Part shown: positions 47,699 to 57,944 of the stretch, piece after piece
How positions within the stretch are numbered: the stretch's first letter is position 1
How the letters are laid out: each line of letters opens with the position of its first letter
Source of the DNA: Tistrella mobilis KA081020-065
GTDB taxonomy: Bacteria; Pseudomonadota; Alphaproteobacteria; Tistrellales; Tistrellaceae
Assembly: GCF_000264455.2 (NCBI RefSeq)
Contig: NC_017956.1
Coordinates: 1,843,501 to 1,907,500 of the forward strand
Direction: 5' to 3'
Length of the DNA: 64,000 bases
Position numbers and translations under genes: made by a program
The notes under the pieces: model-generated
Database searches by the model: none
The model's input: the letters and a program-made list of their open reading frames with translations, nothing else
Told to the model about the DNA's origin: nothing

Positions 47699-48190
47699 AT
47701 GCTCACTGACAGCCTGATCGAGACCGCAGAGCTTGTTCTGTCCCGTGCGCGGGACCGCGGCCTGAAGATCGCCACGGTCGAAAGCTGCACCGGCGGGTTG
47801 GTTGCCGGCACGCTCACCGCCGTCGCCGGCTCTTCGGATGTGGTCGATCGCGGCTTCGTGACCTATTCCAACGAGGCCAAGACCGAGATGGTCGGCGTTC
47901 CGGCAGCCTTGATCGAGGCCGAAGGCGCGGTGAGCCGGCCGGTCGCCGAAGCGATGGCGACCGGTGGCATTGCCCGGTCGCGTGCCGATCTTGCCGTGTC
48001 GATCACCGGCATTGCCGGGCCCGGCGGCGCCACGCCCACCAAGCCCGTGGGACTGGTCTATCTCGCCTGCGCGCGGCGCGGCGGCACGGTCACCCATCGC
48101 CGGCATGTCTTCCCGGGCGACCGTCAGGCCGTGCGGGCGCAGAGCGTCGCGGTGGCGCTCGACATGCTGCTCGACGCCCTGGCGGACTGA
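47699..48190 (+). CDS. CinA-family nicotinamide-nucleotide amidohydrolase (PncC-like)
   Basis: 163 residues, the stand-alone CinA C-terminal domain. TVESCTGGLVAGTLTAVAGSSDVVDRGFVTYSNEAK carries the catalytic serine region, and SITGIAGPGGATPTKPVGLVYLA completes the site. It deamidates NMN in NAD salvage. GGAG precedes ATG 47699. Third gene after ispDF-pgpA. Confidence 0.93.
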   Translation: MLTDSLIETAELVLSRARDRGLKIATVESCTGGLVAGTLTAVAGSSDVVDRGFVTYSNEAKTEMVGVPAALIEAEGAVSRPVAEAMATGGIARSRADLAVSITGIAGPGGATPTKPVGLVYLACARRGGTVTHRRHVFPGDRQAVRAQSVAVALDMLLDALAD

Positions 48191-48215
48191 CCCCGGCCGG
48201 AGCCCCGACGGGTGG

Positions 48216-49190
48216 TCAGCCGCGCCCATCGAGCAGACGGCGGACGGCGCCGAGTTTGTCGGGATTGCGCATCGTCAGGATGGCGCCCACCCGCCCCTGC
48301 CCGTCGGGGACGAGCGCGCTGACGCTCATGCTGCCGTCGGGAAAATCCTGAATGAAGCCGGGTGCGCCGTTAACCAGGGCGAGGCGCACGCCCTGCGCCG
48401 GGTGCTTGCGGGTGATCGAGATCAGGAACCGCACCACCTTGTCGATGCCGCGGATGGGGTTGAGCGCCGCCGCCGCCTTGCCCCCGCCATCGCTCTCCAG
48501 CACGATTTCAGGGGCGAACAGGCGCCGGAGCATGACCTCGTCGCCGCTTGCCACCGCTTGCAGAACCGCTTCGGCAAGCGCACGCGCCGCCTCGGGATCG
48601 GCGCTGCCACTGCCGGGGCTGCGGTCGAGCAGCGGATCTGCCGCCGCCGGCAGCTCCGCCCGGGCGGCCGTCAGGCGGCGCCGGGCGCGCGACAGCCGCT
48701 GACGCAATGCCACGGGGGTGATGCCGAGCGCATCGGCCGCCTCGTCGGCCTCCATCTCCGCCACCTCGACCAGAAGCAGGGCAGCGCGTTCCGATGGCGG
48801 CACCCGCTCCATCAGCCGGAGCAGCGCCAGCGACAGGGTCTCGGTCGTCTCGATGAGGCCCGCCTCGGGCGGCACGATGTCGGACACCAGCGGCTCCGGC
48901 AGCCAGGGGCCGGGATAGCCGGTCCGGGCACGCCGGCGGCTGCGCAAGCGGTCGAGTGCAAGCCGGGTCGCCACCGACAGCAGAAAGGCCCGCGGTTCAC
49001 GCGGCCGGCCGGCCTCGGTGCCGGTTTCCGCCCGCTGCCAGCGCAGCCAGGCATCCTGCATCACATCATCGGCGTCGGCCGAGCTGCCGGTGAGCCGGTA
49101 GGCCTGCGCCCAGGCCGCCGGTGCATGGGCGAGAAAGGCATCGGTTCGGGCTGCGGAGGGTCCCGGCATGGCGCTTGTGGTCAGGCTCAT
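48216..49190 (-). CDS. SigJ-type ECF sigma factor with SnoaL-like C-terminal domain
   Basis: 324 residues. Region 2 (AWAQAYRLTGSSADADDVMQDAWLRWQ) and region 4 (ERAALLLVEVAEMEADEAADALGITPVALRQRLSRARRRL) are followed by a ~125-residue SnoaL-like domain (LAEAVLQAVASGDEVMLRRLFAPEIVLESDGGG), the ECF41-type layout in which the extra domain regulates sigma activity without a separate anti-sigma. ATG 49190 overlaps the stop of the upstream GyrI-like gene (ATGA). Confidence 0.9.
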   Translation of the reverse strand: MSLTTSAMPGPSAARTDAFLAHAPAAWAQAYRLTGSSADADDVMQDAWLRWQRAETGTEAGRPREPRAFLLSVATRLALDRLRSRRRARTGYPGPWLPEPLVSDIVPPEAGLIETTETLSLALLRLMERVPPSERAALLLVEVAEMEADEAADALGITPVALRQRLSRARRRLTAARAELPAAADPLLDRSPGSGSADPEAARALAEAVLQAVASGDEVMLRRLFAPEIVLESDGGGKAAAALNPIRGIDKVVRFLISITRKHPAQGVRLALVNGAPGFIQDFPDGSMSVSALVPDGQGRVGAILTMRNPDKLGAVRRLLDGRG

Positions 49191-49651
49191 GCGCGCAGCT
49201 CCACATGAATGTCCGCCCGGTCCGGCTCGGCATCCGGCCATCTGTCGAAATCGGCCCGAAAGGCGCGGTCGGGCAGGGTTTGCCAGATCCTGGCCCAGCC
49301 CGCGGCCAGCGCCGCCGGCTGCGGGCCGGCGGTCTGCAGCACCAGAAAATCGGCCGCGGCCAGATCGATCCGGATCAGCCCGTCCGGCACCGCCAGACCG
49401 GGCACCAGAACCCGGCCGATGGTCAGCCGGAACGGGGCGCTGTGGTCGCCCTGATACCGATCATAGACGGCAAAGGTCGCAGCCTCGGCGCAGGGCCGCC
49501 CCTCCAGCGGCCGCTCCGCAAACCAGCGCCCCCACAGGGCGCCGATCGCATCCGGATCGTCATTCGAGACGATGGCAGCAAGGCCGGTCACGGCAAAACC
49601 GCCGGAGCGGCAGCGGCTGAAACCCGGAGGCGGCGTGGCGATGTCGGTCAT
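49187..49651 (-). CDS. GyrI-like/AraC effector-binding-domain protein
   Basis: 154 residues. The layout (GFAVTGLAAIVSNDDPDAIGALWGRWF ... TFAVYDRYQGDH ... RIDLAAADFLVLQTAGPQPAALAAGWARIWQTL) matches stand-alone GyrI-like small-molecule-binding proteins. ATG 49651 gives TDIATPPPGF; the frame runs to 49732 without better support. Coupled by 4 nt to the SigJ-like gene, so a ligand-sensing role in the sigma circuit is plausible but inferred. Confidence 0.8.
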   Translation of the reverse strand: MTDIATPPPGFSRCRSGGFAVTGLAAIVSNDDPDAIGALWGRWFAERPLEGRPCAEAATFAVYDRYQGDHSAPFRLTIGRVLVPGLAVPDGLIRIDLAAADFLVLQTAGPQPAALAAGWARIWQTLPDRAFRADFDRWPDAEPDRADIHVELRA

Positions 49652-49769
49652 CGGATCGTCCTTCGACAGGGAGACGCTGCCAGAAAGACGTCCACCCCGG
49701 ACATCCTGTGACATCCCTGATCGCGATGTCACATCGAAAAATCGAGAAGCCGCGGAGGACGGGCCGGGA

Positions 49770-50270
49770 TCAGGGCTCGGCCGGCCGTGGCGCCTGGCCG
49801 CGATGCAGAGGCTCGCGGCCGTAAAGATCAGCGGCCCGGGCCTCGAAAGCCTTGACCATGCGCCGGGTGGCCTCGCCGAACAGCGCGCCCATCACATTGT
49901 CGAGCAGGCGCGAGCGGAATTTGAAATCGACTTCGAAATCGACCAGGCAACCTTCGGGATGCGGCTCGAAACACCAGCGATTGCGCAGATGTTCGAACGG
50001 CCCGGTCACGTCGGTCACCAGCACCTCATGCGGGCGCAGGAGTTCGACCTTCGAGGTGAAACGCTCGCGGATCATCTTGAAGCCGATCACCAGATCGGCC
50101 TCCATGCGCTCGCGCTTGTGCCCCTCGGCATCGGTGAAGCTCTCACGCGTGCGGATGCGTGAGGCGATGCACCAGGGGAGGAATTCCGGATAGCGGTCGA
50201 CGGCGGCAACGAGGTCGAAAAGCTGGTCGGGCGCGTAGGGCAGTACGCGCTTTTCGCTGAAGGACGGCAT
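49770..50270 (-). CDS. Coq10/RatA family START-like protein
   Basis: 166 residues. PYAPDQLFDLVAAVDRYPEFLPWC at the start and LVDFEVDFKFRSRLLDNVMGALFGEATRRMVKAFEARA at the end are the polyketide-cyclase/Coq10 signature. Members bind ubiquinone or, as RatA in Escherichia coli, were reported to affect ribosome assembly; without a RatB partner, the ubiquinone role is more likely. Lies 108 nt downstream of lipA on the same strand. Confidence 0.92.
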   Translation of the reverse strand: MPSFSEKRVLPYAPDQLFDLVAAVDRYPEFLPWCIASRIRTRESFTDAEGHKRERMEADLVIGFKMIRERFTSKVELLRPHEVLVTDVTGPFEHLRNRWCFEPHPEGCLVDFEVDFKFRSRLLDNVMGALFGEATRRMVKAFEARAADLYGREPLHRGQAPRPAEP

Positions 50271-50378
50271 CGTCGAACGCTAACTCCCGTTGGCGAGAAT
50301 CGTCGGGCAGACGGCAGCCGGGCAGCTCCCCCGCGCGATGCGGGGGCTGCTGCCACGGCGCCGCGGCGGACCGTCTCT

Positions 50379-51335
50379 CTATACGGTCTGAGCGGCACCC
50401 GCTGCAAGCTGCGCCTCGCGTGCGGCCTTCAGCTGCGCGAAGTCCTTGTCGGCGTGATGCGACGAACGGGTCAGCGGGCTGGACGACACCAGCAGGAAAC
50501 CCTTGGCCCGCCCCATGGTCGCATAGGACTGGAACTCCTCGGGCGTGACGAAGCGGTCGACCGGCAGATGTTTGGGCGTCGGCTGCAGATACTGGCCGAT
50601 GGTCATGAAGTCGACATCCGCGGCGCGCAGATCGTTCATCACCTGATGAACCTCGCCCTTGGTCTCACCCAGGCCGACCATGATGCCCGACTTGGTGAAG
50701 ATCGAGGGGTCGACATCCTTCACCATCGACAGGATCTTGAGCGAGTGGAAATAACGCGCACCTGGCCGGACATCGGCATAGAGCCGCGGCACGGTTTCCA
50801 GGTTGTGGTTGAAGACATCCGGCCGCGCCTCGGCCACCGCCTGAAGCGCGCCCTTCTTGCGCTGGAAATCGGGGGTCAGAACTTCGATGGTGGTCTCGGG
50901 CGACATCTCGCGGATACGGCGGATCACCTGGACGAACTGGCCGGCGCCGCCATCGTCGAGATCGTCGCGATCGACCGAGGTCACCACCACATGCGCCAGC
51001 CCCATCTCGGCCACCGCTTCCGCCAGATGTGCGGGCTCGTCCGGGTCCACCGCGCGAGGCATGCCGGTTGCGACATTGCAGAACCGACAGGCACGGGTGC
51101 AGATGTCGCCCAGGATCATCACGGTGGCGTGCTTCTGGGTCCAGCACTCGCCGATATTCGGGCAGGCAGCCTCTTCGCAGACGGTGAAGAGGTTGAGGCG
51201 CCGCATGCGCTGGCGCATCTCCGCCACCTGTGGCGAGGTCGGCGCCTTGACGCGAATCCAGTCGGGCTTACGCTGACGCTGGGCTGGCGTGGTGCTGGCT
51301 GGCGCCGTCTCGACGGGATGGATGATCACGGCCAC
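50379..51335 (-). CDS. lipA: Lipoyl synthase
   Basis: 318 residues, a radical-SAM enzyme with two iron-sulfur clusters: the auxiliary site C-x4-C-x5-C in [12 protein letters not shown] and the SAM-cluster CTRACRFC. A conserved late [12 protein letters not shown] supplies the serine ligand (RSSHHA). It inserts sulfur into octanoyl groups to make lipoate, needed by the PDH E2 next door. The start is a GTG at 51335 with GGGGGA about 9 nt upstream. Confidence 0.97.
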   Translation of the reverse strand: MAVIIHPVETAPASTTPAQRQRKPDWIRVKAPTSPQVAEMRQRMRRLNLFTVCEEAACPNIGECWTQKHATVMILGDICTRACRFCNVATGMPRAVDPDEPAHLAEAVAEMGLAHVVVTSVDRDDLDDGGAGQFVQVIRRIREMSPETTIEVLTPDFQRKKGALQAVAEARPDVFNHNLETVPRLYADVRPGARYFHSLKILSMVKDVDPSIFTKSGIMVGLGETKGEVHQVMNDLRAADVDFMTIGQYLQPTPKHLPVDRFVTPEEFQSYATMGRAKGFLLVSSSPLTRSSHHADKDFAQLKAAREAQLAAGAAQTV

Positions 51336-51365
51336 GTGCGATGTCCCCCGGCCTGGATGGGTTGA

Positions 51366-51399
51366 GGCCCGGCCCCGACCGGCGATCGGGAGCCGGGCC
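51366..51399 (-). terminator. Long hairpin between lpdA and lipA
   Basis: GGCCCGGC-CCCGA (51366-51378) pairs with TCGGG-GCCGGGCC (51386-51399, one bulged A): 13 bp around a 7-nt loop. No T-run follows on the minus strand, so it may stabilise the end of the pdh message or terminate weakly. Confidence 0.5.
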
Positions 51400-51469
51400 T
51401 TTGGTCGAGCATACCACAGTCGACCGCGCCACAGGCGTGCCTGTCGCAGGGCGCTGAGGGTATTTCGGG

Positions 51470-53293
51470 TTAGAAATGGATGGCCCGTCCGAAGGCGTCA
51501 AGCACGGACTCGTGCATCATCTCGGACAGGGTGGGATGCGGGAAGATGGTGTGCATCAGGTCGAGCTCGGTGCCTTCCATGGTCTTGGCGACCGTGTAGC
51601 CCTGGATCAGCTCGGTCACCTCGGCACCGATCATATGGGCGCCCAGCAGCTCGCCCGTCTTCGCGTCGAACACCGTCTTGACCAGCCCTTCGGGTTCACC
51701 CAGGGCGAGGGCCTTGCCATTGCCCCGATAGGGGAAGCGGCCGACCTTGACGTCGTAACCGGCCTCTTTCGCCTTGGCTTCGGTCATGCCGACCGATGCC
51801 ACCTGCGGCGTGGCATAGGTGCAGCCGGGAATGTTCTCGCGGGTCATCGGGTGGACATGCTCGACGCCGGCGAAGGCCTCGACACAGATCACGCCTTCAT
51901 GCGAGGCCTTGTGAGCCAGCCAGGGTGCGCCGGCCACGTCGCCGATCGCATAGATGCCCGGCTCGTCGGTTTCGAGATACGGACCGACCTGGATCTGGCC
52001 CTTCTCGACCTTCACCTTCGTCGTCTCCAGCCCCAGATCCTCGGTGTTGCCGACGATGCCGATCGCCACGATAACGCGGTCGACCTTCAGGCTCTGCGTC
52101 TTGCCCTTGCCGTCTTCGAGCGTTGCGGTCACCCCGTCCCTGCCCTTGTCGAGCGCCTTGACCTGGGTGCCGGTGAGGATCTTCATCCCCTGCTTTTCGA
52201 AGGCCTTGCGAGCGAGACCCGAAATCTCGGCATCCTCCACCGGCAGGATGCGGTCGAGCAGTTCGACCACGGTCACCTCGACGCCGAGCGCGCGATAGAA
52301 GCTCGCGAATTCGATGCCAATCGCGCCGGAGCCGACCACCAGCAGCGACTTGGGCAGACTCTCGGGCACCATGGCTTCGCGGTAGGTCCAGACCCGCTCG
52401 CCATCGGGCTCCAGCCCCTTGACCACGCGGGCACGGGCGCCGGTCGCCAGAATGATGTGATCGGCGGTGACGCTGCGCTTGCCCTTCGCGCCCTCGATCA
52501 CGACCTTGCCAGGGCCGTTCAGACGGCCGCGGCCGTCGGCAACCTCGACCTTGTTCTTCTTCAGCAGATGAGCCACGCCCTGCGACAGGGTCTTGGCCAC
52601 GTCACGGCTGCGCTTGACGATCGCGGACAGATCGAAGCTCGGCTTCTCGACCGTGATGCCGAATTCCCTGGCATGGTTGACCAGGGTCCACACCTCGGCC
52701 GCCCGCAGCAGCGCCTTGGTCGGGATGCAGCCCCAGTTCAGGCAAATGCCACCCAGGTGCTTTTCCTCGACCACCAGCGTGCGCAGGCCCAGCTGGCCGG
52801 CGCGGATCGCCGCGACATAGCCGCCGGGGCCGCCGCCGATCACGATCACGTCATAGTCGTCGCCGCTCTTCGGCCCCGAGGCCGTCTTCGGCGCCGGCTT
52901 CTTCGCTTCGGCCTTGGGCGCCTCGGCCTTCTTCGGAGCCTCGGGCTTCTTCGGGGATTCGGGCTTCTTCGCGGCCTCGGCAGCCTTGGTAGCTTCCTTC
53001 GGCGCCTCGGCACCGCCGGCAGCGGCCTTTGCCGCCTCGGCCGGATCCTCGCCTTCATCGGCGAGGACCGCAATCAGGGCATTGACCGCGACGTTCTCGG
53101 TGCCTTCCGGTACCACGATCTTCGCCAGCACGCCCTCGTCCGCCGCCTCGACCTCCATGGTGGCCTTGTCGGTCTCAATCTCGGCGATCACCTGACCACT
53201 TTCGATCGTGTCGCCTTCCTTGACCAGCCAGCGGGCCAGGGTGCCTTCGGTCATGGTCGGCGACAGCGCCGGCATCAGAACCTTGATCGGCAT
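51470..53293 (-). CDS. lpdA: Dihydrolipoyl dehydrogenase (E3) with N-terminal lipoyl domain
   Basis: 607 residues, longer than the usual ~465. Residues 1-80 are a lipoyl domain with the modifiable lysine in [11 protein letters not shown]; an alanine/lysine/proline linker (to about 145) follows; then the FAD domain ([21 protein letters not shown]), the redox disulfide [14 protein letters not shown] domain ([21 protein letters not shown]) and dimer domain with the HAHPTLSE-type histidine ([12 protein letters not shown]). It reoxidises the lipoyl arms of E2. Last gene of the pdh operon. Confidence 0.97.
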   Translation of the reverse strand: MPIKVLMPALSPTMTEGTLARWLVKEGDTIESGQVIAEIETDKATMEVEAADEGVLAKIVVPEGTENVAVNALIAVLADEGEDPAEAAKAAAGGAEAPKEATKAAEAAKKPESPKKPEAPKKAEAPKAEAKKPAPKTASGPKSGDDYDVIVIGGGPGGYVAAIRAGQLGLRTLVVEEKHLGGICLNWGCIPTKALLRAAEVWTLVNHAREFGITVEKPSFDLSAIVKRSRDVAKTLSQGVAHLLKKNKVEVADGRGRLNGPGKVVIEGAKGKRSVTADHIILATGARARVVKGLEPDGERVWTYREAMVPESLPKSLLVVGSGAIGIEFASFYRALGVEVTVVELLDRILPVEDAEISGLARKAFEKQGMKILTGTQVKALDKGRDGVTATLEDGKGKTQSLKVDRVIVAIGIVGNTEDLGLETTKVKVEKGQIQVGPYLETDEPGIYAIGDVAGAPWLAHKASHEGVICVEAFAGVEHVHPMTRENIPGCTYATPQVASVGMTEAKAKEAGYDVKVGRFPYRGNGKALALGEPEGLVKTVFDAKTGELLGAHMIGAEVTELIQGYTVAKTMEGTELDLMHTIFPHPTLSEMMHESVLDAFGRAIHF

Positions 53294-53351
53294 GGGATGG
53301 GTCTCCCGTCCGTCTCGTGTGTGTCTCGAAGGATGAACCGCGGGATGCCGC

Positions 53352-54749
53352 TCAGAGCAGCATCGACAGCGGGTCCTCGATCAGCTTCTTGAAGGCGGCC
53401 AGGAACTGGGCGCCGACGGCGCCGTCCACCACCCGGTGGTCGCAGGAGAGTGTAACCGTCATCACCGTCGCGATCGCCAGCGCACCATCCTTCACCACCG
53501 GCCGCTGCTCGGCGGCACCGGCGGCCAGGATCGCCGACTGCGGCGGGTTGATGATCGCCGAGAACTCCCTGATCCCGTACATGCCGAGGTTAGAGACCGA
53601 GAAGGTCCCGCCCTGATACTCCTCGGGCTTCAGCTTGCCGTCGCGGGCACGGGTGGCGAGGTCGCGCATCTCGGACGAGATCGCGGCCAGACCCTTGGTA
53701 TCGGCCTTGCGGATGATCGGGGTGATCAGCCCGCCGTCGATCGCAACGGCCACCGAGACGTCGACATCCTTGAAGCGCAGCACCGCCTCGTCGGTCCAGG
53801 CCGCATTGGCCGCCGGCACCTTGCGCAGCGACAGGGCGCTGGCCCGCACCACGAAATCATTGACGCTGATCTTCACGCCGTCGCCGGCACGCTCGTTCAG
53901 CTCCTTGCGCACCGCCAGCAGCCGGTCGATGACGCAGTCCACCGTCAGGTAGAAATGCGGCACGGTCTGCTTGGCGTCGAGCAGGCGGCGGGCGATGGTC
54001 TTGCGCATGCCGTTATTGGCCTCGGCCTCATACGGCATGCCCAGCTTGTCGACCAGATCGCGGGTCTGGGCAGAAGCCGCGGCCGAGATCGCCGCCACGC
54101 TGTAGCCGCCACCGGTCTGCTGGGCCGGCGCCGGGGTCGCCTTGGGCGCCTCGGCGGCCGGAGCAGCGTCGCTGCGGCCCGGGGCTTTCGGCGCCTCGGC
54201 CGGCTTTGCACCCGATGCGATCGCCGCCTCGACATCGGCCTTCACGATCCGGCCATGCGGACCGGTGCCCTCAACACCGGAGAGGTCAAGTCCCGCCTCC
54301 GACGCGATGCGGCGGGCGAGCGGGCTCGCCTTGATCCGGCCGCCCTCGCCATCGGCCGCCGGCTTCGCCGACGCCTTGGGAGCGGGTGCTGCTGCTACTT
54401 CCGCCTCACCCGCATCGTCACCTTCGGCCTCGGCCTCTTCCGCCTTGGCGGCGGGCGCAGGCGCGCCGGCACCGGCGGCAGCTTCCGCCACTGCTGCATC
54501 GTCGTCGCCCTCTTCCTTGAGCACGGCGATCGGCGTGTTCACGGCCACATTCTCGGTGCCTTCCGGCACCAGGATCTCCGCCAGCACGCCTTCGTCGACC
54601 GCTTCCACCTCCATGGTGGCCTTGTCGGTCTCGATTTCGGCGATCACCTGTCCGCTTTCGATCTTGTCGCCGGCCGACACCAGCCACTTGGCGAGCGTGC
54701 CTTCGGTCATGGTCGGCGACAGGGCCGGCATCAGGATGGTCTGAGCCAT
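53352..54749 (-). CDS. pdhC: Pyruvate dehydrogenase E2 (dihydrolipoamide acetyltransferase)
   Basis: 465 residues. One lipoyl domain (1-80, lysine in [15 protein letters not shown]), a long Ala/Glu/Pro linker, the peripheral-subunit-binding domain ([28 protein letters not shown], about 140-180) and the catalytic domain with the HxxxDG motif in [12 protein letters not shown]. Transfers acetyl to CoA and forms the complex core. The lipoyl domain is nearly identical at its start to that of LpdA ([16 protein letters not shown]), suggesting duplication within the operon. Confidence 0.97.
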   Translation of the reverse strand: MAQTILMPALSPTMTEGTLAKWLVSAGDKIESGQVIAEIETDKATMEVEAVDEGVLAEILVPEGTENVAVNTPIAVLKEEGDDDAAVAEAAAGAGAPAPAAKAEEAEAEGDDAGEAEVAAAPAPKASAKPAADGEGGRIKASPLARRIASEAGLDLSGVEGTGPHGRIVKADVEAAIASGAKPAEAPKAPGRSDAAPAAEAPKATPAPAQQTGGGYSVAAISAAASAQTRDLVDKLGMPYEAEANNGMRKTIARRLLDAKQTVPHFYLTVDCVIDRLLAVRKELNERAGDGVKISVNDFVVRASALSLRKVPAANAAWTDEAVLRFKDVDVSVAVAIDGGLITPIIRKADTKGLAAISSEMRDLATRARDGKLKPEEYQGGTFSVSNLGMYGIREFSAIINPPQSAILAAGAAEQRPVVKDGALAIATVMTVTLSCDHRVVDGAVGAQFLAAFKKLIEDPLSMLL

Positions 54750-54790
54750 GTTCGGTCCTCGGATTCTCGATGGGGTCCGGCGATGCCGGC

Positions 54791-55777
54791 TCAGAATTCG
54801 TAGCCGACGGCGCGCTTGGCGGCCTCGACGATGTCGTCGGGCTGCGGCAGGGCCAGCTTCTCGAGATTGGCGGCATAGGGCAGCGGCACATCCTTGCCGC
54901 AGACCCGGATCACCGGCGCATCCAGATGATCGAAGGCGTGCTCCATCATCAGCGCAGCCTGCTCGGCGCCCATGCCGGCCGTCGGCCAGCCTTCCTCGAC
55001 CGTCACCAGGCGATTGGTCTTCTTCACCGAAGCGACGATGGTGTCGACGTCGAGCGGGCGGATCGTACGCAGGTCGATGACCTCGGCCTCGATCCCCTCT
55101 TCCGCCAGCTTATCCGCGGCTTCCAGCGCCTTGCCGACATTGATCGACCAGGCGGTGATGGTCACGTCCCGCCCCTCGCGCACGATCGCGGCCTTGCCGA
55201 TCTCGACCACATGGTCGTCGTCGTCCGGCACTTCGAAGCTCTGACCGTAGAGGATCTCGTTCTCAAGGAAGATGACCGGGTTCGGATTGCGGATGGCGGC
55301 CTTCAGCAGGCCCTTGGCATCCGCCGCCGACCAGGGGGCGATGACGATCAGCCCGGGAACATGGGCATACCAGCTGGCATAGTCCTGGCTGTGCTGGGCC
55401 GCCACGCGCGCCGCCGCACCGTTGGGGCCGCGGAACACGATCGGGCAGCGCATCTGACCGCCGGACATGTAATTGGTCTTGGCGGCAGAGTTGATGATCT
55501 GATCGATCGCCTGCATGGCGAAGTTGAAGGTCATGAATTCGACGATCGGCTTCAGGCCGCGCATGGCGGCGCCGACGGCAAGGCCGGTAAAGCCGTGTTC
55601 GGTGATCGGGGTGTCGACCACCCGCTTCGCCCCGAATTCGTCGAGCAGACCCTGGGTGACCTTGTAGGCGCCCTGATATTCGGCGACCTCTTCGCCCATC
55701 ACGAAGACGTCGCCGTCCCGGCGCATCTCTTCGGCCATGGCGTCGCGCAGCGCCTCGCGTACCGTGATCTTCGGCAT
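54791..55777 (-). CDS. pdhB: Pyruvate dehydrogenase E1 beta subunit
   Basis: 328 residues from ATG 55777 ([20 protein letters not shown]). Transketolase-like features include [39 protein letters not shown] and a C-terminal domain with [13 protein letters not shown]. It lacks the N-terminal lipoyl domain that many alphaproteobacterial E1 beta subunits carry; here the extra lipoyl domain is on E3 instead. Pairs with PdhA. The frame continues to 55828 but without protein character. Confidence 0.96.
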   Translation of the reverse strand: MPKITVREALRDAMAEEMRRDGDVFVMGEEVAEYQGAYKVTQGLLDEFGAKRVVDTPITEHGFTGLAVGAAMRGLKPIVEFMTFNFAMQAIDQIINSAAKTNYMSGGQMRCPIVFRGPNGAAARVAAQHSQDYASWYAHVPGLIVIAPWSAADAKGLLKAAIRNPNPVIFLENEILYGQSFEVPDDDDHVVEIGKAAIVREGRDVTITAWSINVGKALEAADKLAEEGIEAEVIDLRTIRPLDVDTIVASVKKTNRLVTVEEGWPTAGMGAEQAALMMEHAFDHLDAPVIRVCGKDVPLPYAANLEKLALPQPDDIVEAAKRAVGYEF

Positions 55778-55873
55778 GTATGGACCCGTTTCTCTCTGAA
55801 ATCCGTCACCAGAGCGGCGCCGACGCACCCTGCCCCGGTCTCCTGTGAAAACCTTGAACCGGCAGAGCCTCGA

Positions 55874-56896
55874 TCAGCTCTCGACCAGCACGTCCGTCCA
55901 CAGCTCCGACGGATCGGGCTCGGGGTTCTCCTGGGCGAAATCGGCGGCATCCACCACGATGTCCTTGATCTCGCGGTCGATGCCCTTGAGCTTCGCCTCG
56001 TCCCATTCACCGCTATCGATCAGCAGCTTTTTGACCAGTTCGATCGGGTCGCGCTCGGCCTTCATGCGGTTCAGTTCGTCCTTGGACCGGTACTTGGCCG
56101 GGTCGGACATCGAATGGCCGCGGAATCGGTAGGTCTTCATCTCCAGCAGGATCGGACCCTTGCCGCTGCGGGCATGCTCGACGGCGAATTCGGCAGCACC
56201 ACGCACGGTCCGCACATCCATGCCGTCAACTGCGAAACCCGGGATGCCGAAGCTCTCACCGCGGCGGTAAAGTTCAGTGACCGCGCTGGCCCGCGCCACC
56301 GAGGTGCCCATGCCGTAGAGATTGTTCTCGATGACATAGACCACCGGCAGGTGCCAGAGGCTCGCCATGTTGAAGCTCTCGTACACCTGGCCCTGATTGA
56401 CCGCGCCGTCGCCCAGATAGGTGACGGCGACCTTGCCGTCTTCCTTGTACTTGTGCGCGAAGCCGAGGCCGGTGCCGATCGGCACCTGGGCCGCCACGAT
56501 GCCATGGCCGCCGAAGAAGCCCTTCTCGACCGAAAACATATGCATCGAGCCGCCCTTGCCACGCGAATATCCGTCGCGGCGGCCGGTGAGTTCAGCCATC
56601 ACGCCGCGGGCTTCCATGCCGCAGGCGAGCATATGGCCGTGGTCGCGGTAGCTGGTGACGACGCTGTCGCCGTCGACCAGGCTGCCCTGCATGCCGATCA
56701 CGACGGCTTCCTGGCCGATATAGAGGTGGCAGAAGCCGCCGATCAGGCCCATGCCGTACATCTGGCCGGCCTTTTCCTCGAAGCGCCGGATCAGGAGCAT
56801 CTCTCGGTAGTAGTGGACCAGCTGTTCGATGGTGCTGTTCTCGGGCGCGAGCGCGTTGCTCTGCGAGCCCGAGGGCTTACGGCGCGAAGTCGCCAT
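55874..56896 (-). CDS. pdhA: Pyruvate dehydrogenase E1 alpha subunit
   Basis: 340 residues. The thiamine-diphosphate motif is YLGDGAVNQGQVYESFNMASLWHLPVVYVIENN (GDG ... NN), with YRDHGHMLACG and the KTYRFRGHSMSDPAKYR phospho-loop region. It decarboxylates pyruvate. GGGGAGG precedes ATG 56896. First gene of the four-gene pdh operon; a TTAGGT-type -10 and a 7-bp inverted repeat lie upstream. Confidence 0.97.
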   Translation of the reverse strand: MATSRRKPSGSQSNALAPENSTIEQLVHYYREMLLIRRFEEKAGQMYGMGLIGGFCHLYIGQEAVVIGMQGSLVDGDSVVTSYRDHGHMLACGMEARGVMAELTGRRDGYSRGKGGSMHMFSVEKGFFGGHGIVAAQVPIGTGLGFAHKYKEDGKVAVTYLGDGAVNQGQVYESFNMASLWHLPVVYVIENNLYGMGTSVARASAVTELYRRGESFGIPGFAVDGMDVRTVRGAAEFAVEHARSGKGPILLEMKTYRFRGHSMSDPAKYRSKDELNRMKAERDPIELVKKLLIDSGEWDEAKLKGIDREIKDIVVDAADFAQENPEPDPSELWTDVLVES

Positions 56897-57038
56897 GCGG
56901 TCCTCCCCGGATGTGACGCGCGGGAGCCGCACGAGCCGGCTCCGGAGCGCCTAGGTGGAGTTGAACCTAAGCCCCGCATCCGCCGCTGGCAAGCGAAACA
57001 GGGGGCGCAAATCCTTGTGCTGCGGCGCAATAGAGATG

Positions 57039-57059
57039 ATTAACTTATCCTCAGTTAAT
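57039..57059. promoter_or_regulatory. Inverted repeat ATTAACT-N7-AGTTAAT upstream of pdhA
   Basis: Perfect 7-bp arms, 143 nt before the pdhA ATG and overlapping the stop of the LysR gene. It stands out as AT-rich in GC-rich DNA. It could be an operator for the pdh promoter or a 3' structure of the LysR transcript. Confidence 0.4.
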
Positions 57060-57944
57060 TGACACATTCGCGTCTGGAATGGCCATCTGCGCGGCTTCGG
57101 CATCTCGCAGCGCAGCAACCAGAGCGCCCGACAAGCGTTCATCAAGACCGACCGACAGCTGCAAGCCCAGACGACGGGTGAGCCCCAGATCTTCAATCGC
57201 AACGAAACCAAGACCTTCCGGTACCAGCGTCCGCGGAGCGATCGTCACGCCCAACCCGGCCCGCACTGCAGCAAAGGCTCGTGCGTCCTGATCCGTGGCA
57301 AAGGACGGGCGAAGCCGGATACCACGCGAATCGAGCAGCCCCTGCGCATCCCTGCCCCGCTCGCAATGCATACGCAAAACGAAGGCCTCCCCGTCCAGAT
57401 CGGCCACCCGCACCGAGCCGCGCCGGGCGAAATCATGGCCGGGCGGGCACACCACCGCCAGCGGATCGTCCCGCACCGGCACCCACCAGCCATCGGCCGC
57501 ACGATCCGAGATGGTCAAGGCTGCATCCATCCGTCCCAGCCCCACCGCCTCGGCAAGCCGTGGTTCCCGCGCTTCACGGATGGTCAATTCCACCGCCGGC
57601 AGATGCCGGTGCAAGGCCTCCGCCAGCCCCAGAACCAGCCCCATCGGCACGGTCGGCAGCACGCCCAGAGTCAACACGCTCTGCTCCAGACCACGCCGCA
57701 CTTCCTGACGCGCAAGATCGGCATCACGCACGATACCGAGTGCACGCCGATGGAACCGGCGCCCCAGAGCCGTCAGCCGCACGGCGCCGCGCTGCCGCTC
57801 CAGCAGTGACGTACCGAGTTCATCTTCCAGCGCCGCCAATCCGGCCGAGAGCGCCGGTTGAGAAACGTTCAGAGAGCGTGCGCCGCCGGTGATGCTGCCT
57901 GCCGCCACCACCGCGATCAGATAGCGCAATTGCCTGAGGGTCAC
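57051..57944 (-). CDS. LysR family transcriptional regulator
   Basis: 297 residues. The N-terminal helix-turn-helix is LRQLRYLIAVVAAGSITGGARSLNVSQPALSAGLAALEDELGTSLLERQRG; a periplasmic-binding-like effector domain follows. Start: the GTG at 57944 has GGAGG 6-7 nt upstream and begins at the usual TLRQL; a TTG at 57962 is in frame. It diverges from the enoyl-CoA hydratase gene and probably regulates it. Confidence 0.92.
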   Translation of the reverse strand: MTLRQLRYLIAVVAAGSITGGARSLNVSQPALSAGLAALEDELGTSLLERQRGAVRLTALGRRFHRRALGIVRDADLARQEVRRGLEQSVLTLGVLPTVPMGLVLGLAEALHRHLPAVELTIREAREPRLAEAVGLGRMDAALTISDRAADGWWVPVRDDPLAVVCPPGHDFARRGSVRVADLDGEAFVLRMHCERGRDAQGLLDSRGIRLRPSFATDQDARAFAAVRAGLGVTIAPRTLVPEGLGFVAIEDLGLTRRLGLQLSVGLDERLSGALVAALRDAEAAQMAIPDANVSIN

